The notes: generated by a model not told the origin, from the letters alone. Shown: positions 51,801 to 61,460, counted from the stretch's first letter. The stretch is DNA of 64,000 nt from G963665495 sp963677785 (GCA_963677785.2 CAXXDH010000003.1:3348001-3412000); one strand, 5' to 3'. Numbers and translations: made by a program.

Positions 51801-52998
51801 AAAATATTCTCTCTCCAAGGAGATCCTCGAAAAAATGCCTGTGTCTGTTTTGGTTTCCATTATTTTGTATCTGGTCGAGCAGGTCAGACTTCTCAAGGAA
51901 ACTGTCGAGAAACAGCAGCTCCTCATTGAACAGCTCGAAGCCAAGCTGAATCAGAATTCCTCCAATTCCAACAAGCCTCCCTCCAGCGATAACCCGTTCA
52001 AAAATACCCAAGACAAACCCAGTAAAAAATCAAAAAGCCGTCGCAAGCGTAAAGGGCATCGGCAACAGTGTCTTCGGCCGACTGAAGTTATTGAGCTGTT
52101 TCCGACTCAATGCGAATGCGGCGGAACCGAATTTTACGATTTTGAGCCTTATTACATCCATCAATTTATCGAACTGCCTCCGACTGAGTTGATCGTCAAA
52201 CACATCGGGCTGAATTGCGGGCGTTGCAGCTGCTGCGGCAAGCTCAACAAGGCGCTCGTACCTCCCGAGAACCGCGCGGGATTCGGTCCAAGAATTTCGG
52301 CGTTGATAGCCGAGCTTTGCGGAGCGCACGGCGACAGCCGCCGGGCTGTTCAGGATTTTCTTTTCTCCGTCTTCGATCTGCCCATCAGCCAAGGTGGTAT
52401 CCAGAAAATACTTGATCGCGTATCCACAGCCATCGAACCTCATTACGAAGCAATTGGCGACGTAGCGCAAAGCGCAGCTGTGAACCACATCGACGAAACA
52501 TCGTGGCGGACAAAAAACGTGGCGGGTGTTTTGGGCATGTGGATATCCTGGTTCGGAGGTATTGTTTTACTGCTGACCCACTCGAATCATTATTTTTTCG
52601 CTGGAGAAACGTTTTCTTCTCTCATGCCTCTTCTAACCCGGATGGTGGGTTTGTTTCTGTTTATGCTTGGCGGGAGTATGTACTACTATACTATAATCGT
52701 TGCAGGAAAATATCTGCGGCCGGCCCCATCTGGAACATTACAAGAGCATATGCTTATAAACAAAGGTCCTTTTGCCATTATTCGGCACCCTTTGTATGTT
52801 TCGTACGTACTTATAAGTCTCGGGTTGGGGTTGGTGTTTTTCAACTTTTTGCCGCTTTTTTCCGCCTTGCTTCTTCTCGTTGGCATTTATCCGACAGCAA
52901 AAGCAGAAGAAAACGTTCTGACAAAACAACTTGGCAAGGAATATATCGATTATCAAAAACAAGTCGGTATGTTTTTTCCCAGATTGTTCAGGTGGTAG
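51781..52998 (+). pseudogene. Half IS66 transposase fused in frame to an isoprenylcysteine methyltransferase-like remnant
   Basis: Codons 1 to about 246 are the N-terminal half of an IS66 transposase. They contain the zinc finger and the first catalytic Asp in HIDETSWR, and align with the intact copy up to base 52518. From there the frame continues without a stop into about 159 residues of a different protein with three to four membrane helices. That part carries the ICMT/phospholipid methyltransferase signature (NKGPFAIIRHPLYVSYV, then AEENVLTKQLGKEYIDYQK). The 405-residue fusion cannot transpose. Whether the methyltransferase part is made and active is open; its own N-terminus and start are gone. 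Confidence 0.8.
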
Positions 52999-53076
52999 CC
53001 ACCATACGGCGGGTCTTGCGACGTGCTTTGCGGAGTTGCTGGCAGAGCGCAACGACGGCGACGGCCCGCGTCGAAT

Positions 53077-54006
53077 TTATCTCGCCACTTTTACAGGCGA
53101 AAAACAGTAGAGGCTGAAAAGCAGGAACACCGAACTCCCCACCAGCACCTGAAGCGGATACCAGAAGAGGGCGCTTTGGGGGAGGATGACAGGGAGCAGC
53201 GAGAGGGCAAAGGCGGGCGGGGAGGCGAGGTGGAGGCGGTCCGAGAGCAGGAAAACCGTGGTTACGGAGAGTCCGGCCGCCAGCCAGACCGGGCCCGCGA
53301 GCCAGAGCACGATCAGGCCGTACCAGCACAGTCCGGCCAGAGCCGCCAGGGAGAGCAAAGAAACGATACGCAGTCTTGGGATGGTTTCGCCGGACCTGAT
53401 GGCCTGGGTGGCTTCCACAAAGACCACCAGCAGGGGCGGGGAAATGATGTAGATCCAGGACATGTCGTAGGCCACGTACGCGGTGATGTAGACCAGAGCG
53501 ACGATTTTGACCCAGAAGGCCACGGGATTGTGCCCCGTGGCTGGTAGTGCTTTGGTGGTGTCAGCGACGGGGACTTCCTGCCTTTTTTTCGTACGGGTAT
53601 GCAGAATAAGCGCGAGAATACCGGCCATGATGCAGACCGAGACGGGATAGCTGATACTGCGGACGTTGAGTAATATGGGCAGGATGGCCGCGGAGATGGA
53701 GGGGTAGACGCCCGAATGGAACAGTTTGAGCTCCAGGGCCACGAGCAGGAAAGCCAGACAGACCAGCACGGCAAAGGAAGGGGAGACCAGATGGAGCAAT
53801 GTTACGCCGGTCAGAGCGCCCAGTGTCGGCGAGAGCCAGATGAGCAGCGGGTGGCCTTTCCAGGGGCATTTTTCCATGACCACGGCGCCGAAGGAAAGAG
53901 CGGCTATCTCGGGGAAGATGATATCGTTCAGTGAAAACAGCTGCGCCACAAAGACCATGGCCATGACCAGCAAGATGGTGAACAGTTCGTTTTTATTGAG
54001 CAGCAA
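53077..54006 (-). CDS. Integral membrane protein of unknown function
   Basis: The 309-residue protein is almost entirely hydrophobic, with nine to ten predicted helices (ELFTILLVMAMVFVAQLF, WLSPTLGALTGVTLLHLV, and so on to VGSSVFLLFSLYCF). One conserved-looking loop reads FGAVVMEKCPWKGHP. I do not recognise the family with confidence; it resembles HPP/FUSC-like inner-membrane proteins only loosely. The start is a TTG with AAGAGG seven bases upstream. It ends at CFSPVKVAR, but another frame just downstream keeps good codon use, so a 3' frameshift is possible. Confidence 0.7.
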   Translation of the reverse strand: MLLNKNELFTILLVMAMVFVAQLFSLNDIIFPEIAALSFGAVVMEKCPWKGHPLLIWLSPTLGALTGVTLLHLVSPSFAVLVCLAFLLVALELKLFHSGVYPSISAAILPILLNVRSISYPVSVCIMAGILALILHTRTKKRQEVPVADTTKALPATGHNPVAFWVKIVALVYITAYVAYDMSWIYIISPPLLVVFVEATQAIRSGETIPRLRIVSLLSLAALAGLCWYGLIVLWLAGPVWLAAGLSVTTVFLLSDRLHLASPPAFALSLLPVILPQSALFWYPLQVLVGSSVFLLFSLYCFSPVKVAR

Positions 54007-54180
54007 AAGGAGGCCTCTTCCAGAGCATCAAGTGAGTGGCGTTATCTGGTTTTCTGTGTTTAAAAATTAAATCAGTCGTATCTATGTATCGCCAGTTAAA
54101 AGTTTTTGGAGATTCCAAAGCACCTTGTTTTAAAAAGGTCCTTTGGCCGCGGAGGCGTCTCCGGGACAATAGATACTGCG

Positions 54181-56826
54181 CTATTCCGCACCGAAGCGGA
54201 CCTGGTAGCCGTTGTTCGTATCGCAATCCAGGTACACGGTACGGGGCATTTTGCCTTCCACCATACGGGCGAGGATTTCTTCCGAGACTTTGGGGAGTAC
54301 GGAATCCGCCAGGATGTAGTCGATATTGCGCGCGCCGGCCTCGGCATCGGTGCAGCTCTCCACAATACGGGCCACCAGTTTTTCCGAAAAATCGAGTTTG
54401 CTTGTGCCGCTGCGCTGCAGCCGTTCGGCGAGCTTCTGGAGTTTGAGCCGGGTGATGTCTTTGAGCGCGGGCGTCCGGAGCGGATAGTAGGGCGTAATCA
54501 CCATGCGGGCCAGGAGACCGGGTTTGAAATGGTCGCTGAGCACCGGGCGGATTGCTTTGAGAACGGTGGGCAGGGGTTTGTCCTCATCCGCGCAGATGCC
54601 CGAGATGAAATCACTGGCCAGGTTGGTGGTGAGAAAAACTATGGTGTTGCGAAAATCCACGACCCGGCCTTCACTGTCCGTGAGGCAGCCTTTGTCAAAG
54701 ACCTGCAGAAAAAGGTTGATGACTTCGATGTGGGCTTTTTCGGCTTCGTCCAGCAGGAGCACGGAGTAGGGGCGGCGGCGTACGGCTTCGGTGAGCAACC
54801 CGCCTTCGCCGTAGCCCGCGTATCCGGGCGGCGCGCCGATGAGACGGCTGACGCTGTGGCGTTCCTGGAATTCGCTCATGTTCAGGGCGATAAGCGCGGA
54901 TTCGTCGCCGAAGAGCAGGTCGGCCATGACCAGGGCGGTTTCAGTCTTGCCCACGCCGCTGGGCCCGGCGAGCAGAAACGCTCCCAGGGGCTGGTTGGGA
55001 TTTTTAAGGCCGGACTTGGCCGCCTTGAGATTTTTGCCGATGATCCGCAGGGCCTTGTTCTGGCCCTTGATGCGCTGGCCGAGGTTGGTTTCGATATTCA
55101 GGATCGAGCGCGCGTGATCGCGCTGCACCTTGCCCAGGGGAATGCCGGTCCAGTCCGAGACCACCATGGCCACGATTTCGGCGTCCACTTCGTAGCGAAT
55201 CAGGGGCTGGTCTCCCTGGAGGTCGCGCAGTTTGCACAGGGTCCGGTTGATTTCCTCCTGGCCGGAGGCGTCCGCCTCGGGCGGGGCTTCCCTGCCGTTG
55301 AGCTGCTGCAGATCGGCCTGGGACTGGCGCAAGGCCAGCAGGTGGTGGGCCAGAGCGCGTTCCTTGTTCCAGCGCTCCTCCAAGCGCGTGGACTTGGGCT
55401 TCAGAGTCTGCAGTTGCTCCCAGGCCTGGTTCAGCGCTTCCGCATCCACTCCCGCGCCGTTGCGCGTATCGGCATGCAGGGCCTCGATGTGCCGCCTGAT
55501 GGAAAGAATGGCGCGTTCCTTATCTTCCAGCACCGCGGGTTTGTGGGTAAGGCTGATACGTACGCGCGCCGCGCTCGTATCCAGGAGATCCACGGCCTTG
55601 TCCGGGAGCAGGCGGCCCGAAATGTAGCGGTGCGAGAGCTCGGCCGCGGCCACCAGGGCCTCATGCCGGATGCCCACTTCGTGGTCCCGTTCGTAGCGCC
55701 GTTTGAGCCCGCGCAGGATATCGATGGTGGCCTCCACGGTGGGTTCCTCGATTTTGACGAGCAGAAAGCGCCGCGAAAGGGCTTGGTCTTTTTCGAAATA
55801 TTTTTTGTACTCGGGCCAGGTGGTGGCGGCAATGGTACGCAGTTCGCCCCTGGCCAGGGCGGGTTTGAGCAGGTTGGCGGCATCAGATCCGCCTGTTTTG
55901 CCTCCGGCGCCGATGATGGTGTGGGCTTCGTCGATGAACAGGATGATGGGCGTGGCGCTTTCTCGGATACCGGCGATGACGGCCTTGAGCCGGGCTTCGA
56001 ATTCGCCTTTCATACCGGCGCCTGCTTCCAGAAGTCCGATATCAAGGGTCAGAATATTGACATTTTTCAAAGGCGCGGGCACGTCGCCCGCGGCAATCCG
56101 CTGGGCCAGGCCTTCAACCACGGCGGTTTTGCCCACTCCGGCATCCCCGACAATGATGGGGTTGTTTTTTCTGCGCCTGAGCAGGATGTCAATAAGCTGG
56201 CGCATTTCCCGGTCGCGTCCGAACACCGGGTCGATCTCCTGGCGTGCGGCTTTTTCGGAGAGATTGACACAGAAGCGTTCGAGGGCTTCCTGGGGGGAAA
56301 TGCCGTCGCCGGAGCGTGGCGAGGCGTCCGCAAGGGCGGAGCTTTGGCCTTTTTCAATGGAATCCTGCGTAATTTTGGAAAATTCAGCCAGCAAGGTGTC
56401 GCGGTTGATGGACCGCAGGTAATGGGCGTACTCTTCAGTGGCCCCGGAGGCCACCCGCGAGCACAGGGCAAGCAGTACGGCTCCGGAACGGATAGTCTTT
56501 TCCTCGAGTTCCAATGATGCCACCAGCCAGGCATCCTGGAGCAGGTTGATCAGTTCCGGAGACATGGCCGGGCGTCCGGTATTGCCTTTATTGAGCCCCT
56601 GGACCGCATTGTTCAGGACTGGAAGCAGCGCGGCCCGGTCGAGTCCGAAGCGTTTGAGGATGCAGGCTATGTCCGCATCCGGGGCTTCGACAAGCTGGGA
56701 GAAAAAGTGGACGGGGCTGACTTCGAAAAGTCCCATAAGACCGCAATCGGCTGCGGTTGCTTGCATTTTCTCCAGACAATAGGCATTGAGCCGTTCCAAA
56801 AGTATAGAGATGTGCACTTTGGCCAT
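54181..56826 (-). CDS. clpV: Type VI secretion ATPase ClpV (TssH)
   Basis: ClpV disassembles the contracted type VI sheath for reuse. The 881-residue AAA+ protein has an N-terminal Clp domain (about 1-150). The first ATPase domain carries GDAGVGKT at 227-234 and FIDEAHTIIGAG, a coiled-coil middle region follows, and the second ATPase domain has GPSGVGKT at 621-628 and LLLDEAEKAH. The HxxISxxLERLN-style start (AKVHISILLERLN) and the GxGGxxGGSDAANLLKP loop separate it from ClpB. I chose ATG 56826; a GTG 12 bases earlier is possible. No sheath genes tssB/tssC are in the window. Confidence 0.92.
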   Translation of the reverse strand: MAKVHISILLERLNAYCLEKMQATAADCGLMGLFEVSPVHFFSQLVEAPDADIACILKRFGLDRAALLPVLNNAVQGLNKGNTGRPAMSPELINLLQDAWLVASLELEEKTIRSGAVLLALCSRVASGATEEYAHYLRSINRDTLLAEFSKITQDSIEKGQSSALADASPRSGDGISPQEALERFCVNLSEKAARQEIDPVFGRDREMRQLIDILLRRRKNNPIIVGDAGVGKTAVVEGLAQRIAAGDVPAPLKNVNILTLDIGLLEAGAGMKGEFEARLKAVIAGIRESATPIILFIDEAHTIIGAGGKTGGSDAANLLKPALARGELRTIAATTWPEYKKYFEKDQALSRRFLLVKIEEPTVEATIDILRGLKRRYERDHEVGIRHEALVAAAELSHRYISGRLLPDKAVDLLDTSAARVRISLTHKPAVLEDKERAILSIRRHIEALHADTRNGAGVDAEALNQAWEQLQTLKPKSTRLEERWNKERALAHHLLALRQSQADLQQLNGREAPPEADASGQEEINRTLCKLRDLQGDQPLIRYEVDAEIVAMVVSDWTGIPLGKVQRDHARSILNIETNLGQRIKGQNKALRIIGKNLKAAKSGLKNPNQPLGAFLLAGPSGVGKTETALVMADLLFGDESALIALNMSEFQERHSVSRLIGAPPGYAGYGEGGLLTEAVRRRPYSVLLLDEAEKAHIEVINLFLQVFDKGCLTDSEGRVVDFRNTIVFLTTNLASDFISGICADEDKPLPTVLKAIRPVLSDHFKPGLLARMVITPYYPLRTPALKDITRLKLQKLAERLQRSGTSKLDFSEKLVARIVESCTDAEAGARNIDYILADSVLPKVSEEILARMVEGKMPRTVYLDCDTNNGYQVRFGAE

Positions 56827-56979
56827 GTCAGGGAACACCAGCTAACGTTGCAGGGTTTCTTCTTCGCGCTGGAGAAATAAAACCAGGAGACTTGTATCCC
56901 GCGCACAAAACGTGTAATTTATCATCTACCGCAACTTGTAGTATGAAACGGGCGCTTTGAAAAGGAGAGCGAGAGGCTT

Positions 56980-57456
56980 ATGGACGACAGCAAAGAACGT
57001 TTGGACAATGAGCTCCTGCAACTGGTCACGTTTTCGGTGGCGGGGGAGGAGTTTGGCGTGGATATTTTCAAGGTTCTTGAAATTATCCGGATAATGGAAA
57101 TCACCAAAGTTCCCAACTCACCGGCATTTGTCGATGGGGTCATCAATCTCCGCGGCAAAGTCATTCCCGTGATTGATTTGAGGAAACGGTTCGGCATGTT
57201 CCCCAAGGAACACGATCACAACACACGGATTATCGTGTTTGAGATCAGAAAAACAATCGTGGGATTCATAGTCGACTCGGTTTCCGAGGTCCTGCGGATC
57301 AAAGCCAGCACGGTTGAGCCGCCGCCACCAGTTATCGGTGGCCTGGATTCCGAATATATCAGCGGCGTAGGCAAACTGGAAGAAAAGCTGTTACTGCTTC
57401 TGGATTTGAATAAGCTGCTGACCCTCCACGAAACAGAAATGCTTGAAGATTTTTAA
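56980..57456 (+). CDS. cheW: Chemotaxis coupling protein CheW
   Basis: CheW links chemoreceptors to the kinase CheA. The 158-residue protein covers the whole CheW domain: LQLVTFSVAGEEFGVDI at the start, NSPAFVDGVINLRGKVIPVIDLR in the middle (with the receptor-contact NLRG) and FIVDSVSEVLRI plus LLLLLDLNKLL near the end. GAGAGG precedes the ATG. No cheA, cheY or receptor gene is next to it; the nearest receptor is at 24.9 kb. A hairpin that could end its message lies inside the convergent gene downstream. Confidence 0.95.
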   Translation: MDDSKERLDNELLQLVTFSVAGEEFGVDIFKVLEIIRIMEITKVPNSPAFVDGVINLRGKVIPVIDLRKRFGMFPKEHDHNTRIIVFEIRKTIVGFIVDSVSEVLRIKASTVEPPPPVIGGLDSEYISGVGKLEEKLLLLLDLNKLLTLHETEMLEDF

Positions 57457-57497
57457 CGTCCACGCAGTCTGGCCCGAGCCAGGAGCGACCGGACGAA

Positions 57498-57968
57498 TCA
57501 GGGATGATAAACCGTAATTTCCTTGTGCAGGAGATTACGGTTTTTATGTTGAATTTCCAGGATATACTTGCCTGCTACATCATCGGGGGCCACTTCGATG
57601 GTGTTGGTCGTCACAGTTCCTATCCGGACGGTAAACAGGCCGGAGCTTGTGACGCCGCCTGGGCGGGAAACCGTTAAATCCAGATCAACGGGCTCTCCGG
57701 CCGGTTCTCCTTCCAGCACGTACGAAATACTGAAAAAGGTATTTTTTTGAATAGGCAGCTTCGCGCTTTTGTCCACGAGGCTGATATTCGAGAGTTTTGC
57801 AGCTTTTTCGCTTCCATCCGGGGGCGTTGTCACCAGAACGATTTTTTCGTCATAGTGGTACACACCGTAGTCAAGGACCTTCAGTTGTTTGATTTCAAGG
57901 GCCTGGGCTGTCGCAGCTACGGTTAGAAACAACAGGAACAGTGTCATGACGCTGATGGGCTTTCTCAT
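57498..57968 (-). CDS. Exported protein, possibly DUF3859 family
   Basis: The 156-residue protein starts with a signal peptide (RKPISVMTLFLLFLTVAATA, cleavage near AQALE). The mature part is all-beta in appearance, beginning KQLKVLDYGVYHYDEKIVLV and ending VAGKYILEIQHKNR. The opening resembles DUF3859, of unknown function, but I hold this only loosely. GGAGG precedes the ATG at 57968. It is convergent with cheW and monocistronic. Confidence 0.65.
   Translation of the reverse strand: MRKPISVMTLFLLFLTVAATAQALEIKQLKVLDYGVYHYDEKIVLVTTPPDGSEKAAKLSNISLVDKSAKLPIQKNTFFSISYVLEGEPAGEPVDLDLTVSRPGGVTSSGLFTVRIGTVTTNTIEVAPDDVAGKYILEIQHKNRNLLHKEITVYHP
57509..57543 (+). terminator. Terminator hairpin of cheW lying inside the convergent gene
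   Basis: A perfect 10-bp stem (AAACCGTAAT / ATTACGGTTT) followed by further T residues on the plus strand begins 53 bases after the cheW stop. It falls within the last codons of the convergent exported-protein gene. Confidence 0.55.
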
Positions 57969-58211
57969 GGCTTGCCTCCGGATACGGTTTGACCATTTTG
58001 CGGGTGTCGGAAAAATATGCATTGTCTAACCCACTAGTATCTCGAATTTATTTAGTTATTTTCTAGATTTTTTCATTTGTCAAGTCTTTTCGACAGGTTG
58101 ATAGGAAATTTTTTCCGGAACAAGCGAAATGGCACGTTACTGGCATTGAGTAATTCGGAAATTGATCTTGAATGTCGACAACTTGGAATCAGTATAAAAG
58201 GAGATGGTGTG

Positions 58212-58433
58212 ATGAAAAAGATACTTGTTCTTACCGTGTTGGTACTGGTGTTGGGAATGAGCACAATTTGTTCCGCTTTTGAAGTTTCCGTGGGTACACC
58301 GGTCAAAGATGGTGGTTATCATTCCGGCGAATTTCATTCTGTCGAGCTGCGGACCCTGCCTGCCAAGGATGGCAAGCGTGTCGCCGTAGCAAAAACAGAA
58401 CAGGACGCGCAAAAGAATACGGCGAAGCAATAG
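58212..58433 (+). CDS. Small exported protein
   Basis: The 73-residue product starts with a clear signal peptide (KKILVLTVLVLVLGMSTICSA). The short mature part (about 52 residues) is hydrophilic with a GGYHSGEFHS histidine/glycine spot and a basic, glutamine-rich end. AAGGAG lies nine bases before the ATG. No family is recognised. Its neighbours are convergent or distant, so it is probably monocistronic. Confidence 0.6.
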   Translation: MKKILVLTVLVLVLGMSTICSAFEVSVGTPVKDGGYHSGEFHSVELRTLPAKDGKRVAVAKTEQDAQKNTAKQ

Positions 58434-58683
58434 TCCTGTCCATGATAAGCTGCATGGAAACGAGTGGCAAGGGGTGTTCTCTGTTTTCCTGCAGTCTTTT
58501 TATGTACAGGCCTGCATTCTGAACGAAAAATGCAGTGCAATACCATTTGGTTTTTTGTTCAATGTGTGTCGCCAGCCAACTGAACACGGATAGGAGAAAA
58601 GCCGCGAACAACGGGGAGAAGGCGTACACGGTACGGGGTACCGTTGCGTCGGCCTACCGTTCAAGACAACTGTCGGGGGAGAC

Positions 58684-60009
58684 ATGTCAAAGCGAATAGT
58701 ATTCGCCCTCTTTTTTTGTGTGTGCATTATCGGGGGCGTCACGAACAGCGCTCTGGCCAAAAAGTACAACGTACGCTCGGTCATAGCCATGGACTTCGAT
58801 ACGGGAAAAATTCTTTTCGAACAAAATGCGGATAAAAAAATTGCTCCAGCCTCGCTGACCAAGGTTTTGACTCTGTACATACTTTGGGAAGAAATTGAAG
58901 CAGGACGGGTCAAGCTTACCGACAAGGTAAAAGTCAGCAAGCGGGCCGACAATACCGGCGGCTCCACCATGAACCTGAAAAAGGGCGAACGGGTGACAGT
59001 CCGGGAACTTATCAAAGGCATGGCCGTGGCTTCCGGTAACGACGCCTGTGTTGCCGCTGCCGAATATCTCAGTGGATCCGTATCTGTTTTTGTGAAACGC
59101 ATGAACAAGAAGGCCAAAAAGCTCGGGCTGAAGCATACGTATTTCGCTACTCCCAACGGATTGCCCGCCAAAAGGCAGCTGACCACGGCTCGTGACATGC
59201 TGGCACTTGGTGCGGCCTATATTACGCGTTTTCCCGACGCGCTGGCCATTCATTCGTTGCGATCCATCACGCACAACGGATATACCCGGCGTAATTCCAA
59301 CCGGCTGCTAGGCAAATGCGCCGGTGTGGATGGTTTGAAAACCGGTTATGTCAATGCCTCGGGTTTCAATATTATTGTGACCGCCAAGCGTAACGGACAC
59401 CGGATTCTGGCCGTCGTATTAGGAGGAAGGACAAAAACGCTTCGAAACAACGCGGCAGAAGATGTCCTGGAAACTTGTTTCAGTTCCTTTAAGCATGACA
59501 ATATGCCCAAATATGTTCAGGCTGCGCCCGTACAACGTCCGAAGCTAGTGGCGCAACGTACGGACCAGGCGCGGAAACAACGGATTGGGCAGAACAAAAC
59601 CCGCGCGCGGATTGGCTTGAGCGATGAAGCCATGGTCGACCTGATCGCACAGGCGACAGTGACCAGGGCCCATGCGCAGACTACCAGCGCGACGTATTCC
59701 ATTCCGCTGCAGTCGCAAACTCAAAGGAGAAAACACGGGTTGTACAGTCCGCAGCAGCCAGGCGTACGCGGGGTGTATACCATCCATGAAAGCTCCTGGC
59801 AGGATCTCGAAAGTGCGGCGGACCGCGCCCGTGTGTTGAAAAACAAAGGATTCAATGCGCGTATTCGCCGGGTGGACCTTGGCAACAAAGGAATCTGGCA
59901 CAGGGTGTTGATCGGAGATTTCAATAGCTGGGACTCGGCAACACGTTTCAAGCGTAAATTGAGTCGGTATGGTCTCGGGCATGCCGTGATTCTCAGGCAG
60001 TTGGGGTAG
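58684..60009 (+). CDS. D-alanyl-D-alanine carboxypeptidase with SPOR domain
   Basis: This periplasmic penicillin-binding protein trims peptidoglycan pentapeptides. The signal peptide ends near residue 26 (SALAKK). The catalytic motifs of the S11 family are all present: SLTK at 57-60, SGN at 117-119 and KTG at 219-221. The usual C-terminal anchor is replaced by a ~100-residue basic linker and a SPOR-like domain at about 365-441 (YTIHESSWQDLESAADRAR). SPOR binds denuded septal glycan, so this enzyme is probably directed to the division site. A GGGGGAG ribosome site lies close to the ATG. Confidence 0.93.
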   Translation: MSKRIVFALFFCVCIIGGVTNSALAKKYNVRSVIAMDFDTGKILFEQNADKKIAPASLTKVLTLYILWEEIEAGRVKLTDKVKVSKRADNTGGSTMNLKKGERVTVRELIKGMAVASGNDACVAAAEYLSGSVSVFVKRMNKKAKKLGLKHTYFATPNGLPAKRQLTTARDMLALGAAYITRFPDALAIHSLRSITHNGYTRRNSNRLLGKCAGVDGLKTGYVNASGFNIIVTAKRNGHRILAVVLGGRTKTLRNNAAEDVLETCFSSFKHDNMPKYVQAAPVQRPKLVAQRTDQARKQRIGQNKTRARIGLSDEAMVDLIAQATVTRAHAQTTSATYSIPLQSQTQRRKHGLYSPQQPGVRGVYTIHESSWQDLESAADRARVLKNKGFNARIRRVDLGNKGIWHRVLIGDFNSWDSATRFKRKLSRYGLGHAVILRQLG

Positions 60010-60128
60010 CTGTCATGCCATCGCGCCGCGCTACAGTCCCCTGATTTCTGGTAGTCCAGCTGCCGCAGAATACCGGCTTCCGGATATTCGGCAACATGAC
60101 GCTGACGGAAACACAGAAGGAGGCGGAA

Positions 60129-61433
60129 ATGAGTTTTGCAACTCTCCGTGATATTCCGCAAAAAGCCAGCGTGCATATTTATGGCGCCGGCGCAGCAGGA
60201 AGGCAGCTGAAGAGACTCCTTGAAGACAAGCGCAGCGATGTCACGATCGTCAATTTTTTGGATACCTACAAGCAGGGCACACTGGAAGGGGTAGATATCG
60301 TCAGGTTGGATAGTCTGCCGGGCGGCGTGCCGGAGGGGCTGGTACTGGTTGCTTCAACCCATTGGAGCGACATTTGCTCAGAGTTGGAGCGGCGTTCGAT
60401 TTTCAACTCACTGGTATTTGAACCCGGACCTGCCAATGCGGCTGAATATCGCTGGCTCGGTGCAAAATTGCATCGTTTGCACAGGGAGCAAAGGCTGCGT
60501 GTTGTCAACGACCGGGATATCCCGAAAAATGCCCAGGTTTCTATTTTCGGGCGCGACAAGTTTGGAAAAAATGCTCGCCGACAACTCAGCATTTCCAGGC
60601 CAGACCTGGAAATCATTTCCTATTTGACGTTTTCGGCTGAGGGAAAATTCGACGGTCTCCCCGTTCGCCAGGTTGCACCGGAGGATTTCGGGAATCAGAT
60701 CGGAGAGGTACTTCTGGCCGGACAATGTTGGGAAGAAATCGCGCTGTGCGTATTGAACAGCGGTGTGGAAACTGCGCAAGTCTACGAGCAGTATGGAACC
60801 ATTCGTGACTGTGTGGTGCTTGACCAGGAAAAGGTCATTTACGTCAATGTGCCCAAGGCAGCGTCCTCCAGTATTAATCAAGCATTGCAACAACAGTACG
60901 CCGGTTATGATCTCGTTGATCCGTATCGCCCCGTTCCGGACAGAATTCGCAGAGAGATTGATCTGCGCGATCCGGCTTTTGACTCCTACTTCAAATTCAG
61001 CGTCGTACGCCATCCGTGGGAAAGGCTTTTTTCAGGTTTCAAAAGCAAGTTCGTACGGCATGATGAATATTTTCAGGCACCCTATGGACAGGAGCTGGGG
61101 GTGACTGCGTTTAGCCTGCCCTGGTTTCTTGATCTCGTCCTGCATACGCACGATCTTGTCACGGACCTGCACTGGCGGCCCCAATGGCGTCTGCTTTGCG
61201 ATGATGACGGCGGATTGCTGGTTGACAAGGTGATCCGCATGGAAGAGATGGGCTATGAACTTCCGGATTTGCTGCGGGCATACGGAATTATGCTGAACAT
61301 TCCGCATCTCAACTCCACTGAATTTATTTCCCAACATCGCTGGAAGCAAGGTTCGGAATGTCCCGAAACATTTCGCGAGTTGTTTTTTGAAAAATTCAGA
61401 CAGGATTTCGAATTGTTCGGTTATGAAATGTAG
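60129..61433 (+). CDS. Sulfotransferase with N-terminal Rossmann-like domains
   Basis: The C-terminal half is a membrane-free carbohydrate-type sulfotransferase (Sulfotransfer_2). It has the PAPS 5'-phosphosulfate loop VPKAASSSI at about 241-249 and the 3'-phosphate motif FSVVRHPWERLFSGF near 289-303. The first ~210 residues are unusual and look like two Rossmann-type folds: HIYGAGAAGRQLKRLL at about 15, and SIFGRDKFGKNARRQL at about 140. They resemble nucleotide-sugar or NAD-binding modules. I chose ATG 60129, which has AGGAGG five bases before it. The gene is monocistronic, ended by a bidirectional terminator. The substrate is unknown. Confidence 0.85.
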   Translation: MSFATLRDIPQKASVHIYGAGAAGRQLKRLLEDKRSDVTIVNFLDTYKQGTLEGVDIVRLDSLPGGVPEGLVLVASTHWSDICSELERRSIFNSLVFEPGPANAAEYRWLGAKLHRLHREQRLRVVNDRDIPKNAQVSIFGRDKFGKNARRQLSISRPDLEIISYLTFSAEGKFDGLPVRQVAPEDFGNQIGEVLLAGQCWEEIALCVLNSGVETAQVYEQYGTIRDCVVLDQEKVIYVNVPKAASSSINQALQQQYAGYDLVDPYRPVPDRIRREIDLRDPAFDSYFKFSVVRHPWERLFSGFKSKFVRHDEYFQAPYGQELGVTAFSLPWFLDLVLHTHDLVTDLHWRPQWRLLCDDDGGLLVDKVIRMEEMGYELPDLLRAYGIMLNIPHLNSTEFISQHRWKQGSECPETFRELFFEKFRQDFELFGYEM

Positions 61434-61460
61434 CATGCTGCGTTAATAGCAACAGCCATA

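Noticed and set aside
54106..56517. 803-codon open frame on the plus strand opposite clpV
   Set aside because: The antisense strand contains full ClpV with both Walker motifs; the plus-strand translation matches no fold and is a codon-bias shadow.
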